Of a stretch of 64,000 nt of DNA, positions 1 through 11,843 are shown piece after piece. The stretch is from positions 124,001 through 188,000 of the forward strand of contig RBKR01000028.1 of assembly GCA_004835665.1 (NCBI GenBank), in the 5' to 3' direction. The stretch comes from Phoma sp. XZ068 (Eukaryota > Ascomycota > Dothideomycetes > Pleosporales > Didymellaceae). The notes beneath the pieces were generated by a model. It had not been told where the DNA came from. It made no database searches and saw only the letters and a list, made by a program, of their open reading frames with translations. The translations under genes and the position numbers were made by a program. Within the stretch, counting starts at the first letter, position 1. Every line of letters begins with the position of its first letter.

Positions 1-8
1 ATCCTAGA

Positions 9-2000
9 ATGGAAGATATAGCCCCCCCTCCAGATCTGCTTTACAGCTCATATGAAGAAGCGTATATCGCACTCAAGACCCATGGCAAGCAGCATGGCTA
101 CGGCTTCGTCCTCAAGCGAAGCTGGCCTCACAATTCGACTGTCAAGACACGCTATTACTATCGCTGCGATCGTTTCAGACACAACTACCAGTCAAGTGCA
201 AAGGTTCTAAGCACAAGCACACGCTCCACTGGGTGTCCTTTCAAGCTTGTTGTCTTTAGGACAAAGCACAGCAATCAATGGAAGCTAGAAGTACAGGACA
301 AGGACCACAACCATCCCCGGTCAATCAACTCGAGTGCGCACAATGTCTATCGCAGGCGTACACCAGCACAGAAGGAAGTGATAGAATCAATGACCCATGC
401 TGGCGTGCGGCCCATGCAGATACTGGCTGCCATCCAGAGAGAGGATCAGGACACACTGATATCTGCCACCGATATCCGCATCGAGAGGAAGGCTATCAGA
501 GAGAAACTCTCCATGGGAGAAGCCCAGTGGAGACACTGCTAGACGATCTGTCCACGACAGACTGGATCTTTACCGTCAAGAAGGACGATAACAATCGCAT
601 CCAGAACCTCTTCTTCGCCCACCAGAAGCAGGTTGAGCTTCCGCTGGCAAACCCCGACGTCTTGCTGATGGACTGCACATATCGAACCAACAAGTACAAA
701 CTCCCTCTGCTGCACATACTCGGCTGCACTAATCTGCAGACGTTCTTCTCTGCGGGCTTCTGCTTTCTCAGCAACGAGACGCATGCAGATTACCATTGGG
801 CGATCGCGAATTTCTCCCGCAAGACTGGCGTGCAACAACCGCGTGTGTTTATTAGCGATCAGGAAGAAGCTTTGAAGATGTCAGCGCGCTCGCTGCTTCC
901 GAGAGTTCCTCAGCTCTTGTGCGTACGGCACATCAACAAGAACGTTCAGACAAAAGCGCAACAAACGTGGCGAGACGCTGATGGTGTGACGAAAGAGGCA
1001 AAGCAGAGGATCGCTGAACAAAGGGCGTCATTCATGAAACGCTGGACTCAGGTATGCTAGCCCTAGTTGTTGCGAGCACTTTGAGCCAACGCTTTCCATA
1101 TAACGTAGCCCCGGGCTGACCAGAGCAGCTGGTCTACGCGAAGAGCCATTGGAGTTCCAATTCAAATGGAATGATCTGCTCAAAGACTACAGTCACCAGC
1201 CAGAGCTCTGCAGGTACCTGCAAGAGAACCAATACCTGACACGCACGGAGTGGGCCGCTGCGTGGACCTCTCATCACCGACACTATAGCACGATCACAAG
1301 CTCACCTGTTGAAGGAATGCACAAGGTCTTGAAGGACTATCTCATGACTTCAATGGGCGACTTGCTTCGTGTTGTCGGGAGGATCGAGCAGATGGTTAAG
1401 AGCCAATACAACAAGTACAAAAAGGAGATCGCTTCTTCTAGACACAGCACCAAGTTTCAGCACAAGCTCGAGTCCATGCCCTTCCTGCCTCCTGGAATCC
1501 ATGATGTCCTCACGCCGCCAGCTGTCGAGCGCATCAGGCAACAAGATTGCTACGCCAGAAAGAGCAAAGGCAGCGCCGTCATCCTTGTTCAGGCCTCTTC
1601 GAGAAAACCAACGGTCTTCCATGCCGCCATACGCTGCAAGAAGTAATGGCTGCTAGATCCACACTACGATTGAACCATCTCTACGATGATCATTGGCGCT
1701 ATCAACGTGAGCAAGGGCCTTCGGTGTTCTTATCCCCCAGGCCGTACCAGTCTGTTCTAGAGCCCCTTAGAGCTCAAACAAGGGGTGCGCCGAGGAGAAA
1801 CGAAGCATCAACTTGCCGAGACCCCTCAGCTTTCGAACGACCTGTGCCACCTTCTGTTCCCCGCTTTCAACCTTACCATCAACATGGGGGCCAAACACTT
1901 GCTGAAGCTCTGCAGCAAGTCAGCACTTCGGTCACTGTTTCGATTCCTACATCTGTACCAGGCGCGAGTCCTGTGACCACCTGCATATCTGTGTCAAATT
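9..2000 (+). pseudogene. Mutator-like (MULE) transposase, frameshifted
   Basis: Three reading frames in order together make a MULE transposase. A FAR1-type DNA-binding N-terminus (from ATG at 9 to about 530) has the spaced Cys and final HNHP pattern. The catalytic domain (about 540-1050) has LLMDCTYRTNKYKLP and CVRHINKNVQTKA. A C-terminal part (1130-1640) ends in a SWIM-type zinc finger at about 1580-1640 (CSGLFEKTNGLPCRHTL). The frame changes near 520 and near 1550. At 1051-1127 a canonical intron is possible (GTATGC start, CTGAC branch, CAG end). The frame stays open to 2197, but the sequence is broken at 2079 by the inverted repeat that borders a hAT relic. The family cuts and pastes DNA. 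This copy cannot make a full protein without two frame corrections. The element's left end lies outside the window. Confidence 0.85.
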
Positions 2001-2078
2001 CCAGCACCTGCTCCTTTACCTTCTCTCACATCTCCTCGTTCATCCCCGCCTGTAGCTGTCGCTGTGTCAGTGACCATG

Positions 2079-2100
2079 GCTCCCAGCGCTTGCAACGGTC
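2079..2100 (+). repeat. 22-bp inverted repeat, left copy, bordering the hAT relic
   Basis: GCTCCCAGCGCTTGCAACGG plus TC is repeated as its exact reverse complement at 4745-4766. Both copies are followed inward by short GTACTATCG-type motifs, like the subterminal repeats of hAT elements. I could not find a convincing 8-bp target duplication outside them. Confidence 0.6.
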
Positions 2101-2245
2101 GATAGTACGCTATCGTGAGGCTTATATTCGTTACTTATTGCTCGATTTTTGGTGTCGTTATCGATCGATCACTCAAAATAGGCAGAATTACGTATGATAA
2201 GCCGCACTACGGCAGTAAATTACTATAAGTAGTTTAGCGTACAAA

Positions 2246-4139
2246 TCAGAGTGAATTGAACTCTAGGGAAGCTGCTTCCACTGCCGTCTGCTCTCTGTCC
2301 TTTCGCTCAATTTGAGCACTGCGTTTGATGAGAGGACACTCAACTACGCGGTTCTTGAGCCAGTTCTTCTGCAGTTGAATAGCCTCAATAGTTGATGCTG
2401 ATAGGCTGTTTCGATCGTTGGTGATAGTGCGGCCGGCTGTACTGAAGCAGCGCTCACACTCACAGCTGGTACTTGGGATGGAAAGGAAATCAACCGCCAT
2501 CTTGAAAAGTACGGGGTACTTGCTGCGGCCAACTTTCAGCCACCAAAGCCACGGGTCAGCCATCAACTCCTGATAGGCTTCGTCCCTGTTTAGGTCCTCG
2601 TTGAGATTGTCGATATACTCGTCCAATTGAGAGCTGCGTTTGTGCCGTTTGTGCGTTTGTGCCGTTTGTGACCGTGGTTGCCGTGAAGGTACTCTTGATC
2701 AACCTCCATGATAGCTACAAGCGGATTGTTGGCGTAGCTAGCGGGTAGCTTGCGTCTTCGAGGTTGCTCCTCGTTTTGCGTTTCATCCGATAATGCTTCA
2801 GCAGCGAGATATTCCCTAAACGTGTTGCGGAAAGAATTGTCGGCCTTCCGCTGCCAATCTCGGTAATCACGCCAGTGAGATTTGAACCAGTTGAGGCGAA
2901 GCCTGGGGTGGAGAGCTGTAGCGATAGTATAGAAGCTTGGAGTTGGTTCCATAACTAGCTTCTCCCAGTAGGTGTTAAGCTTCTCCAGGCCATAATTGAC
3001 AGCTGATTTGAAGTAGCTCTCGTCATCGTTGTCAAACTTACTAGCTGCAGCGTTGTAGTGCTGCCACAAGGCTTGAAGGTTGATAATGGTTTGCCATAAT
3101 GAGCCGAAGCCTGACACACTGTTGCTGCCTTCAAGTGCTTTGCAGAGGTCGTACGGCACCTTGAAAAAGGTGATAAGATCGTCAACCTCTAGCCAATTGT
3201 CGTCAAAACGTCAACGCTCACAGCGATCTTCCCAGCAGCTGATTGGATGAGCTGACGAACCTCAGCCTTCCGATCCTCGCACTGCTTCCTGATGTATGAC
3301 GACAGTGTGTTTGACGAATTAGGTAAGGCGTGTAACAGCTCAGCTCGATTCCAGGTTAACAGACCTCGGGTGGAAGGGCTTGTTACGTCTTGGAAGCTTA
3401 AATCTCTCATAATCGTCCAATCAACAACTGAGGCTTGGAAGCTATCATCCTCCCAAGGCACATGTGATGGCTGGGTAAAAGAACCAGGGACGTGCGCAGC
3501 TGCGGCGAAGGGAGATTCTGGTACGGGTACAGGCGTACTAGGGACGCGCCAGCCGGTAGATGGATCAACAGAGTGTACTTTCCGCACGTGATCTTGGATG
3601 TGTGTAGTGCCGTTGATAGCCATTGCGTCGTTCGTTTGACGACTTTGGTGACAAAGCTTACATAACCAAAGTTTAGTGATACTGTTGTCGTCCTCAGTGT
3701 ACTGTAATTGAAGCCCAAAACGCCATATATCGGAGAGCGCACGACGACCGGATATATAGGCCTTGTACCTAACAGCATAGCCTAATCGGGAAGGCTGGAG
3801 ACGTTTACCCTTCCGATACACGTGGTGGAAATCAACGTCAAACTTCACGCCGCACACAGCTGTCTTATCTGTTGGCAGCGGGTAATCGTGGGTGGGAGCG
3901 CCTTCAGGTAACGGTGAAGGTGATGAGGATGGAGAGTCAAGATAGAGAGCAGATGAGGCTTGAGAGCCAGGTTGGGAGGACGACGATGAGGCTCGGGAGG
4001 CTTGCGAGGCTTGCGAGCACTCGGAAGCTCTCATCTTGCCAAGCCTCCGAGAACTGGGCCCATGGTGATTTGGTGAAGGTGTTGCTGGCGGCAAGGCATT
4101 GTGTGGAGTGTCGTTATTAGCCAAGTATCGACGCATCAT
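2246..4139 (-). pseudogene. hAT-family transposase, internally deleted
   Basis: Three reverse-strand segments belong to one hAT transposase. The N-terminal part (4139-3189) begins Met-Met-Arg-Arg and has a low-complexity Ser-rich stretch, then a BED-type zinc finger (CKLCHQ...HIQDHVRKVH) at about 3700-3570. It breaks off at SVDVLTTIG, where the catalytic core should begin. The next segment (3159-2590) is the region before the dimerisation domain (FYTIATALHPRLRLNWF). The last (2626-2246) is the C-terminal hAT dimerisation domain (STSCECERCFSTAG). Most of the central catalytic region, including the insertion domain, is missing between about 3189 and 3160, so this copy is non-autonomous. The 22-bp inverted repeats at 2079 and 4745 probably mark its ends. 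Confidence 0.85.
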
Positions 4140-4744
4140 CGAGAGATGCGGATATATATGGTGGTATAGAGGGTTTTAATCGATCGCGTGGCTGCTCGTT
4201 ATGGGTGGGTTGACGATTGACTAAAGGCGTACAGGCGTTGTGGTGTTTAGGGATGGTGCCGGAGGCGTCGACGTCGGCTAGCCAGCTGCCAAGACTCGTA
4301 GGCGAGGTCTCTATTGTCCAATAAGCGATACAGGATTAGGCAACTCTGGGCGTAGCCGCCTGAGGATAGGTCTATTGCACGCGTTAGCGTTCAAGCACAT
4401 AGGAAGTTAGGCTTGTAGAAGGTTTTTACGCATACAAATATCGTCTGTGCGCGTCAACAGAGCGATACAACGCGACAATCGCGTTGTAGCGTGGACATGC
4501 AAGAGGTGGTGATACTGTTGATCTTGTACGCGAGGTTGGTGTTGAGGCTCGCGGAGGTTACCCCACAAAAGCCGCAGAGCCGCACTATACCTAATTAGGC
4601 CAAAACACCATTGAAGTATCGCAATTATCACAGTACTACGGTAGGTCTCACTACTATCGATCAACTACGGTATCACCTGCCTTGTCTACTATCGATCGAT
4701 CGAACACGTGACGATAGACGATAGATAGTACCGACGATAGTACG

Positions 4745-4766
4745 GACCGTTGCAAGCGCTGGGAGC
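4745..4766 (-). repeat. 22-bp inverted repeat, right copy, bordering the hAT relic
   Basis: Exact reverse complement of 2079-2100. The sequence just inside it (about 4640-4744) is rich in ACTATCGATCGATCG-like subterminal motifs. If both copies are terminal repeats, the element is 2,688 bp long. Confidence 0.6.
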
Positions 4767-4821
4767 AAGGAGCCGCCGCTCGATCGCCTGCTTAGTCACT
4801 GCATCAACAAAGTACTTCCGC

Positions 4822-5706
4822 TCATCCTATCGAGAGTGAGTGGATGCCAATTTGAGCAGTGATATGGATAAGGTTTACCTCGTAGAATGCATCGTGGGCG
4901 TCTAAAGCTTGCTCCGCCGCGAACTCGTTCATGTCGTGTTCGATGCTTTTGCTAATCCCCCACTTGAAAGCAATAGGTTCTATATATTCTCTCTCTATGG
5001 AGCTAGGACCTGAAAATGTGTCCTGCGCAACCTTGACTTTTGACCTTTGCGTATTGTTCATGAGGTGTTTGGTGAACCGATCTTTCTGGAGTTTTTGAAT
5101 ATTATCTGTGAAGTAGTGGTTGTAGGTAATAGGATGCCGCGCCTTGTCTTCGAGAATACGGTCTAGCTCTGCTATAGGTTCCGAATGAGCGTTCTCGAGA
5201 GAAGGTAGTACTGTCAACGCAGCGAGCGTCTCTTTAATTTCTGCTGCTGCAACGCTGTCGAGGACCGCAAGGACGAACTTTTTACATGCGCTAGCGACAT
5301 CCTCGATGTATTTGCGGGCAAGGGGTGACCAGTTCATTGACTGCTGTTGGAACAGATAGCCGATGATAATAGGGTTGAAAATCCGTGGGAGTTCACGTCC
5401 ACGTATCCTCTCTTGAATGTGATTGACCCATATGGTAGCCTGTTGTTTGTTTATCTTCACAGGCTTTCTAATGGACTTAGGAGCATTCTTCTCGACGGTG
5501 ACCCAAGGCTCAACATCATGAGCTTCTGCATCGGTCTCCTTGAGCTCAGCCTCTCTTTCTATCTGAAACGTATGGCCTTTCAACCGTGTTGTCTCCGCGA
5601 AGCGTAGATTCAGATGCTGCACTACAGCGCGCAGTCGAACAAAGTTTTGTTCTGAATTAACAGACCTAAATGTGTTGGGAGGAAGGCTTCCTCTGGCTCT
5701 CAACAT
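4822..5706 (-). pseudogene. Dynamin-like (Mx-type) GTPase, stalk fragment
   Basis: An open reverse-strand frame matches the stalk part of fungal dynamin-family large GTPases: LRAVVQHLNLRFAE, then RGRELPRIFNPIIIGYLFQQQSMNW, then a paired Pro/Tyr/His block (ITYNHYFTDNIQKLQKDRF), then the start of the GTPase effector domain (EFAAEQALDAHDAFYEV). These large GTPases self-assemble on membranes. The N-terminal GTPase domain is absent: directly upstream lies an unrelated deaminase relic rather than P-loop motifs. The effector domain stops early. It is therefore a gene fragment, not a functional GTPase. The identity rests on remembered family patterns and was not searched. Confidence 0.65.
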
Positions 5707-6619
5707 CCTGCGTCATGTCACGCCCTGCAGACTCCACGATGCCGGTAAGCGAATCAGGATGCCCAGCTTGTGGCGGGATCTTGTCATAGATCTGTCTCAA
5801 AGCTTCCTTCTGAATTGCTTGCACCATAGCATTCAGAATGCTTCTTTAATGGCCTTCTCCAATTACGTCTTTGTAAGTATCGCGATGAGGTGGCCTCTAG
5901 TTCAAGTATATCTTGTGATGTGACGTCGGCTCCACAAAATGCCTAGGATGGTTGCGGAAATAGAGTAGGTAGCAAAAGCCAGCCGGCTTGCCGCACGCAA
6001 TAAATAAATCGCCATCTGCAAACTGCAAACTACCCACAAAGACATGCTCTAGAACTTAGATCTCAGCTTGCACATGTGGTTTTAAGCTGGACTCTCAGTA
6101 ATTGTCTAAGATATAACAAGATAGCTAATACTTCGCATCCATCTCAGCAAGGTTTTGTTGGCAGCGGTCAAGATCGGGAGATTTGGCAGGTAACATGCGG
6201 ACGATAACACTTTCCAGCCTCGTCTTTCTATCTGCTGGAGGTATTGCAGATCTTGGGGGAATGGGAATACTGCGAACTTCAAGATTGTGGACATTGGATA
6301 GCCTTAAAAAACAAGAAAGCAAGTCATTTGCTGCTCGAAAATGATGACCATGCCGTCCAGCGTAGTGCCTCACCAACGAAAAGGTGTGGTGGATTGCGTC
6401 TTTGTTGCTTTTGTAGCTCGGCTCCGTATCCAGCTTCGCAAGAAGCCGCATAGAGCCGATTGAGCTGACGTTCGCGCGGGTTAAAGCGAGGTCGTTCGGA
6501 AGATGTCGGGTCCACGCTCGCCTCTCCAGATAGCACTTCACACAATGCAGGGTTGCAGACGAACACACATTAGAGTGTATAAGACGGTTCAACCCTGGAT
6601 CGAAGTTGCAACGGCGCAT
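5707..6619 (-). pseudogene. Fungal nucleic-acid/nucleotide deaminase-family relic
   Basis: The first open segment (6619-6125, starting Met-Arg-Arg-Cys) resembles the middle of a common fungal deaminase family, with NLEVRSIPIPP, a basic stretch, and LAEMDAKY at its end. Downstream on the same strand (about 6090-5700), interrupted by stop codons, are the remains of the zinc site (QAEI where HAE is expected; KPAGFCYL where KPxCxxC is expected), then FADGDLF, HHKIYLN and a tail ending HPDSLTGIVESAG. Loss of the His and one Cys, and the stops, make it non-functional. The dynamin fragment follows directly. The family identification is from memory and moderately certain. Confidence 0.55.
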
Positions 6620-7075
6620 CGGTAAAACGTTCTGTCGGATGCATGCTGTGCTTTCCTGCTCTCAGGTGCGTCGTCTCGAGCGTAGAATTTTACGTTTTTG
6701 TTCTTCCTGAGGCTAAGACATAGCAGATTCTCTCAACACAGATACACTCATTGCTGCAACACCGCAGGGGCATGAAGGCTCACCATGAGAGAGCAAAACG
6801 ACAACGCATTTTTCTAGCATATTGCAAGGTCTTCACCGGAAATAATGCCCGAATTTGCAAGAAGAAGGCTATTGGCTGAACAGAGGAAAGAATGCGGTGC
6901 TGGATATCGAACGGGAAACGGAAAGGTCGCAACGCCAGGACTTTTAATTACACGCAGTCTATAAAAACGCTGTTTCTATCGTTTGCGGGGATACGGGGTA
7001 GCATACCGTCGCGAATCACATTCTCAAGAGCTTTACTCCCCCCCCCCCCCCCTGTGCTTTGTCTTGATCGAGTCC
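6620..7075. other. Gene-poor stretch with a 15-base C run
   Basis: No supportable gene was found. A homopolymer of 15 C lies at 7038-7052, where read or assembly errors are likely. The sequence downstream is the 3' side of the reverse-strand gene at 7076-8170. Confidence 0.5.
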
Positions 7076-8170
7076 TCACGTTATTTCTCCCTCACGAGGA
7101 TTCGGTAAAAAGATCTTCTTCCCAAACACATGGCCCTCAGCCCCATGCGAGATCCTTCTTCCATCGCCGTCCATGACCCGTAGCAAGGTAGGCCAAATTA
7201 CAACTTCGGCCGGATCAAGATGACTCTCCACACTGCTCCTCTCGAGATAGACACCGATTTGGTCTTCCACCCTTTTGTGACAGTGTTGAGGGCCACACCA
7301 GTCAAATTGCCAGAAGCAGGGCTGACTAAAGAGCATGAACGCAAACTTTGCACCTGTCCTAAGAATTTCTCTAAGGTCTTTGTGGCGATAAGTGGAGGTT
7401 CGAGCGAGTGCATAAGTTTGGAGCAGGGGCTCGAGGTCCTTAAGAGCGCGCTCGATGTTTGCGGTGCGCGAGTCGAAGTGGCTGAAAGAGTGGCTCACGT
7501 ACGCTGTGTGCGTGAGAGTTGCTGAGATCTGCTGCCAGCGCGAGAGGAGCGCGAAGTTGACTTTTACAATTCATTATGTGCGCAAGCTTGGAGGCAGTCA
7601 CTTACGTTGCGGATGCTTGTCAGCCTCAAGCACGGCAGCGTTCATCTCGACGGAGAAACTCTGAAAACACTCCACGATCTCTGGAGGCAGAAACGTGCTA
7701 CCCGGGCTATTACCAGGGGCAGACTCGAGGAGCAGAGTCCTGCTTAAAATCGTCCAGCTGATGCACAAGGTGAGAGCTCCCAATCGGGTTGTTTGATCAC
7801 TCAGAAGCTCTGCGATTTGAGTCCATGGGGTGTCAAGTCCAGAAGTTGCGCGGTTGATGGTTCCTCGAGAAGCGCCCTCGTCTACTTGCTCGAGGGAGTA
7901 ATATTTGTGGACATGGGTGGTGATGGCCTTGTGGAGCGCAGTAAATGTATCTGTTACCGTCGCCTCTAAACAGGCTTCGCGGACACCTGAATATAGTGGG
8001 AGTGTTATAGGCGAAGGTACCCTAGCTACGGTAGCCGATGGATGATGTTGCTCAGCTATAGCTTCTGCGTGTATCTCCTTTTTTCGAAATCTACGTAGAA
8101 GGGAGCGTCGTTCCTTTGACGCGTCTGAACGGGTAACAGAGTCGGAAGATGAGGCTTGAGCTTTGCTCAT
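7076..8170 (-). CDS. Hypothetical fungal protein, two exons (349 aa)
   Basis: Starts at ATG 8170 (Met-Ser-Lys-Ala, then a Ser-rich and basic N-terminus). Exon 1 is 8170-7606 and exon 2 is 7560-7076. The 45-bp intron 7561-7605 has GTAAGT at its start, TAATGA-like branch sequence and AAAAG at its end. Joining in phase 1 gives one continuous frame of 349 codons. The product appears mostly alpha-helical (AEL..QTTRLGALTLCISW, then ERALKDLEPLLQTYAL and LREILRTGAKFAFMLFSQP), with no signal peptide, no clear membrane segment and no motif I recognise. The clean splice and uninterrupted frame argue that it is a real gene. Function unknown. The general look recalls N-terminal helical modules of fungal STAND proteins, but that is only a guess. 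Confidence 0.6.
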
Positions 8171-9781
8171 TTTAAATAACCGCAGTAATTATACCCTCGC
8201 GAACTACATGCGACGCCTCGAATATATAACGTGGACTGATATGATCGAGGTTAGAAAAATGAAATTGGATTGATGTTTTGGTCGAGTGATTAAGTCCCCG
8301 GAACGCTTAACCAAGTCTTTTGTTCTATTCTAGACGCTGCATTCTTTCACCGTTCCAATTGAGTTGCTCAGACTGCCCTGTAATAAACAGAGGATCTGAG
8401 CCCGAACTGCCTAGAACGTAGGAGATAGAAAGGGTCACTCACTTCTGACGCGTGCTGTTACTAGGAACGGTGAATGCTAGCAACCCATGATGTAGTTAGG
8501 GCGCAGTTTGGGTTAGGAACGCGTGGGCATATTCGCATGAGTGTCACGACTTCGAAATTGAGATTATGAACTTACGTCTGAGACTATTTGAATGCGTTCG
8601 AAGGTGTCTCCGATTGCATGTCTCGTCGCGTATCCATTCCGGTCTCCCTATTTCGTCCAAGGCAAATGCGATGTTTCGAATTCCAAAGTGGTCCAGATGG
8701 TTGGCGATTTCTTTCCGATGATTACATTTACTGCGTACTGACAGACGAGATGCAAGAAGTTATTGCAAGGGCAACGCTAGGATGACGGTACGAGAGTATT
8801 AACTCTTGAAGCTCATGCGGAAACTTTGCGACTGGATGCACAAGGCTCTTGAAACTCCAGAATGAACCTGTTAGTGTGCGTTTTTCGTAACACAGCATTG
8901 ATCGTAGAAGCCGTTGGTAGATGTCTCGAGACCGGATAGGAGAAATCATTGTAATGATAGCGATCGCATCCAAATGCGAGAAACGGTGCGGATTGTTGAG
9001 TTCGAGTGGCAGTGTCGGTGCTACGATGGGCACAAGAGTGGTCGAATTTCGATCAATTGTCTGAGCTAACTTATGATAATTGATGTTTGCAGCATTCTGA
9101 GGATAGCCATCGCCGATGTCAGTCGATGGAAGACCACCCACGCAGCGCTTCGCTATTGACGTTAGGGTAGGTAAAGCGACACTTTGTGAACCGAGGCGAC
9201 TTACTGTAGGACAGCGTTAGGATCAACTTTATAAAGCGCTACTTCTTTCCAAGCGGAAGTTTCGATAGAGTCAGAGTCAGCAAAGGTAATGGACCACATA
9301 GAAAATATGAAGCTCAAATGCTTCAAAGCGGACACCACAATCATCCTCTTCCAGTATCCGGAAAAAATAAGGAGATATTGGATGGTGTAATTATCACATG
9401 TAGAAGCCCATGCTTGATACGTTCACATGATCGCGCTTCGGCTTCCCAACGGACTAGCAAGCAGCAAGAGCACGGTGCCTTTGCGGCAGACCTTGAACAC
9501 GATCGTAGATCCATAGTGTTGGTGATTGATGCTCGCGCCATTGCGATTGGCTGGTGTTCGAGGCCGAGGGCTTGCTGGATGATGATTGGTGGGGTAGCCT
9601 GCCGAGCTGCGACGGGATATGCAAATTGGAAAAGTCAATGTCTAGCGCTGGGCTGGCCTGTCGACGATCGACAACTCTGGAGCGCCATGACGGCAGCGGG
9701 GGTTGTAACACTGGCGGGCACAGGGCACAGGGATGTTCATGGACAGAGTGGAAGACTCGTTTCGCCGGGGTGCACGCCGTA
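8171..9781. other. Mostly unassigned sequence with a possible small spliced gene on the reverse strand
   Basis: A reverse-strand frame at 9141-8728 is open for 137 codons but has no ATG start. Just upstream (about 9195-9150, reverse strand) is a textbook intron: GTAAGT, CCCTAAC branch, AATAG end. A possible upstream exon begins Met-Trp-Ser-Ile-Thr-Phe-Ala, which looks hydrophobic like a short leader, but splicing it in leads to a stop soon afterwards. I cannot choose a model. Nothing else convincing was seen here. Confidence 0.25.
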
Positions 9782-9877
9782 CCGTCGTTAGTCAGCACAT
9801 GCGCGCCATCACCAGATGCGCCGAACCCCTCTTTTGCACTATATTTGAGTTCACCACAACACAATCAGATAAGCAGT

Positions 9878-11752
9878 ATGGATGGAGCCCTTGCAGAGTG
9901 TAATACTTATGGCCCTGGAGAAAAGATTCCCTGGACAAAAATCGCTGAGAAGCATGGTGTTGTGCGCTCAACTTTGACGCGCAAGTGGCGCGGCGAGACG
10001 CAATCAGTTAAAGAGGCGCATTTGGCACAACAGAACTTATCCCCACAAGAGGAGACTGAGCTTATAAACTATATAGAGCGACTCACGGCTGATCATTTGC
10101 CACCTGCAAGAGAGATGGTACAAAACCTCGCGTCTGATATAGGTGGAAAACGCGTCTCAATGAGCTGGGTTGACCGCTTTGTCAACAAGTATTCTGAACA
10201 GCTCACCACCCAATGGTCAACGTCAATGGACCGCGATCGTCACGCCGCTGATTCTCATGAGAAGTACGAGCGCTACTTCACTATACTGGGCGAAAAAATC
10301 AAGTTCTATAATGTAGAACCTCGCGACACATACAATATGGATGAGAAAGGCTTCGTGGTGGGAGCCATAGGCAAGCAGAAGCGCATCTTCAGCAGGCGGC
10401 TCTTCAACAAGAAGCAATATCGGCAGCAGCTTCAAGACGGCAATCGCGAGTGGATAAGCCTCATTGCATGCGTATGTGCTGATGGTGTAGCACTCCCTCC
10501 AGGCCTTATCTATGCCGCGGACTCTAAGAACATCCAGGATACCTGGGTAGAGGATGTTAAGGTGGGGGAACATATAGTCTTCTTCGGGACATCAAGCAGC
10601 GACTGGTCGAACGATAGTCTTGGGCTTGCTTGGTTGCAGCAAGTCTTCCAGCGCTTCACAGCAGAGAAAGCTCGAAGAAGGTACCGATTACTGCTCGTTG
10701 ATGGCCACGGAAGTCACCTGACAGAAGAGTTTCTGGAATATTGCCACAGGAACAAGATACTGTTAGCAGTCTATCCACCTCACAGCACTCACACGCTGCA
10801 GCCGCTTGATGTGGTGATGTTCAAACCACTCAGCACAGCGTACTCAAAGGAGCTGCAACAAAGACTATTTAAGCATCAAGGGCTCGTACCTGTGAAGAAG
10901 AGCGACTTCTTTAAGCTCTTCTGGGACGCCTGGGTGACCAGCTTCTCAGAAAAGAACGTTTTATCCTCCTTCAAAAGCACAGGTGTGAGCCCGTTCAACC
11001 CCGACGTCATACTCAATCGATTCATCAACAACGACTCTGACACCTCTTCCAATAACGAGGATAATGCTCGGGTCTATGAAGGAGATGAGTGGAGGTTGCT
11101 GAACCGAGTAGCAAAGCGTGCGACATCTGGGGCTGCTTCACAGGACGCATCTGCTGTCTTGCAATCGCTCCACCACATCGCTATTCAGAACCAGCTTCTT
11201 TGGGCAGAAAATAATGGCTTGCGCGACGCTTTAGTTATTAAGAAGCGCGGACAAGCTAAGGGCAAGTCACTTAGCCTGTAGCAACACTATGAGTACTGGG
11301 GGCCTGAGATGATGTGGACTCCTCGCTCATTCCGTGAAGCTAAGGTGCGCATGAAGCAAGCGCAAGAGGAAAAGGACAAAGATGAGCGAGATAAGGCTGA
11401 GATGAAAGAGCTGAAGAGGGCTAATAAGCTCTACAATGACAAGATTGCAGAAGAAGCAAAGGTGCAGCGTGCAAGGGATCAAGAAGTGCGGAGGAAGGAG
11501 AAGGAGAAAGAGCGCGCAGCTATCGATGCACGCAAGGAGCAAAGACGCAAGGACAAAGAGGCTCGCGACGCTGCAAAAGCTCTACAATTATCCCAAAGAG
11601 GCAAGCGCAAAGCTTCAAAGCCTTTAGCAAGGCCTAAGAAGAAACAGTATGCTGGCGCACCTTCTCATCGTAGTGTTATTGCTGCAGAGCCTCCTTGCGC
11701 ACCTCGCACCCACACTACCCGCAGCGGCCGAACAGCAACTCTACACAATTAA
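9878..11752 (+). pseudogene. pogo-like DDE transposase with one in-frame stop
   Basis: ATG at 9878 gives Met-Asp-Gly-Ala. In order: an N-terminal helix-turn-helix (KIPWTKIAEKHGVVRSTLTRK, residues about 14-34), a CENP-B/Tc5-type helix-turn-helix (about 55-130), and a DDE core with NMDEKGF (about 150), LLLVDGHGSH (about 270) and LQPLDVVMF, the last two Asp being 35 residues apart. A TAG at 11279-11281 interrupts the frame after KSLSL. The same frame resumes with HYEYWGP, and the related copy at 33-35 kb has a sense codon there. The C-terminal part is a Lys/Glu/Arg-rich coiled coil ending in RTHTTRSGR. One point change separates this copy from an open 624-codon gene. Confidence 0.85.
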
Positions 11753-11792
11753 TTTGTGTGGAGGGATCTTGTCGCATAGGCCTATAGAGCAC

Positions 11793-11843
11793 TCCACCAG
11801 GAAATCTTGTGATAATAGCTATTGTGTGTGGCTCTACAGCTTC
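11793..11843 (+). repeat. Conserved pogo 3' block, copy 1
   Basis: Downstream of the stop: CCACCA, then TCTTGTGATAATAGCTATTG, then TGTGTGGCTCTACAGC. The same order recurs behind seven other pogo-like copies in this window. Confidence 0.75.

Noticed and set aside
5707..5930. Reading this segment as the N-terminal part of the dynamin-like stalk
   Set aside because: Its residues (HPDSLTGIVESAG and upstream) fit the tail of the deaminase family and continue from the zinc-site relic, so the dynamin fragment begins only after it.
7038..7052. C homopolymer as a functional site
   Set aside because: Simple homopolymer, with a similar G run at about 12143; more likely slippage-prone sequence than a signal.
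9318..9791. Long forward frame before the pogo-like transposase
   Set aside because: It overlaps the left terminal repeat and a frame upstream of the true start at 9878; no motif and no start context.
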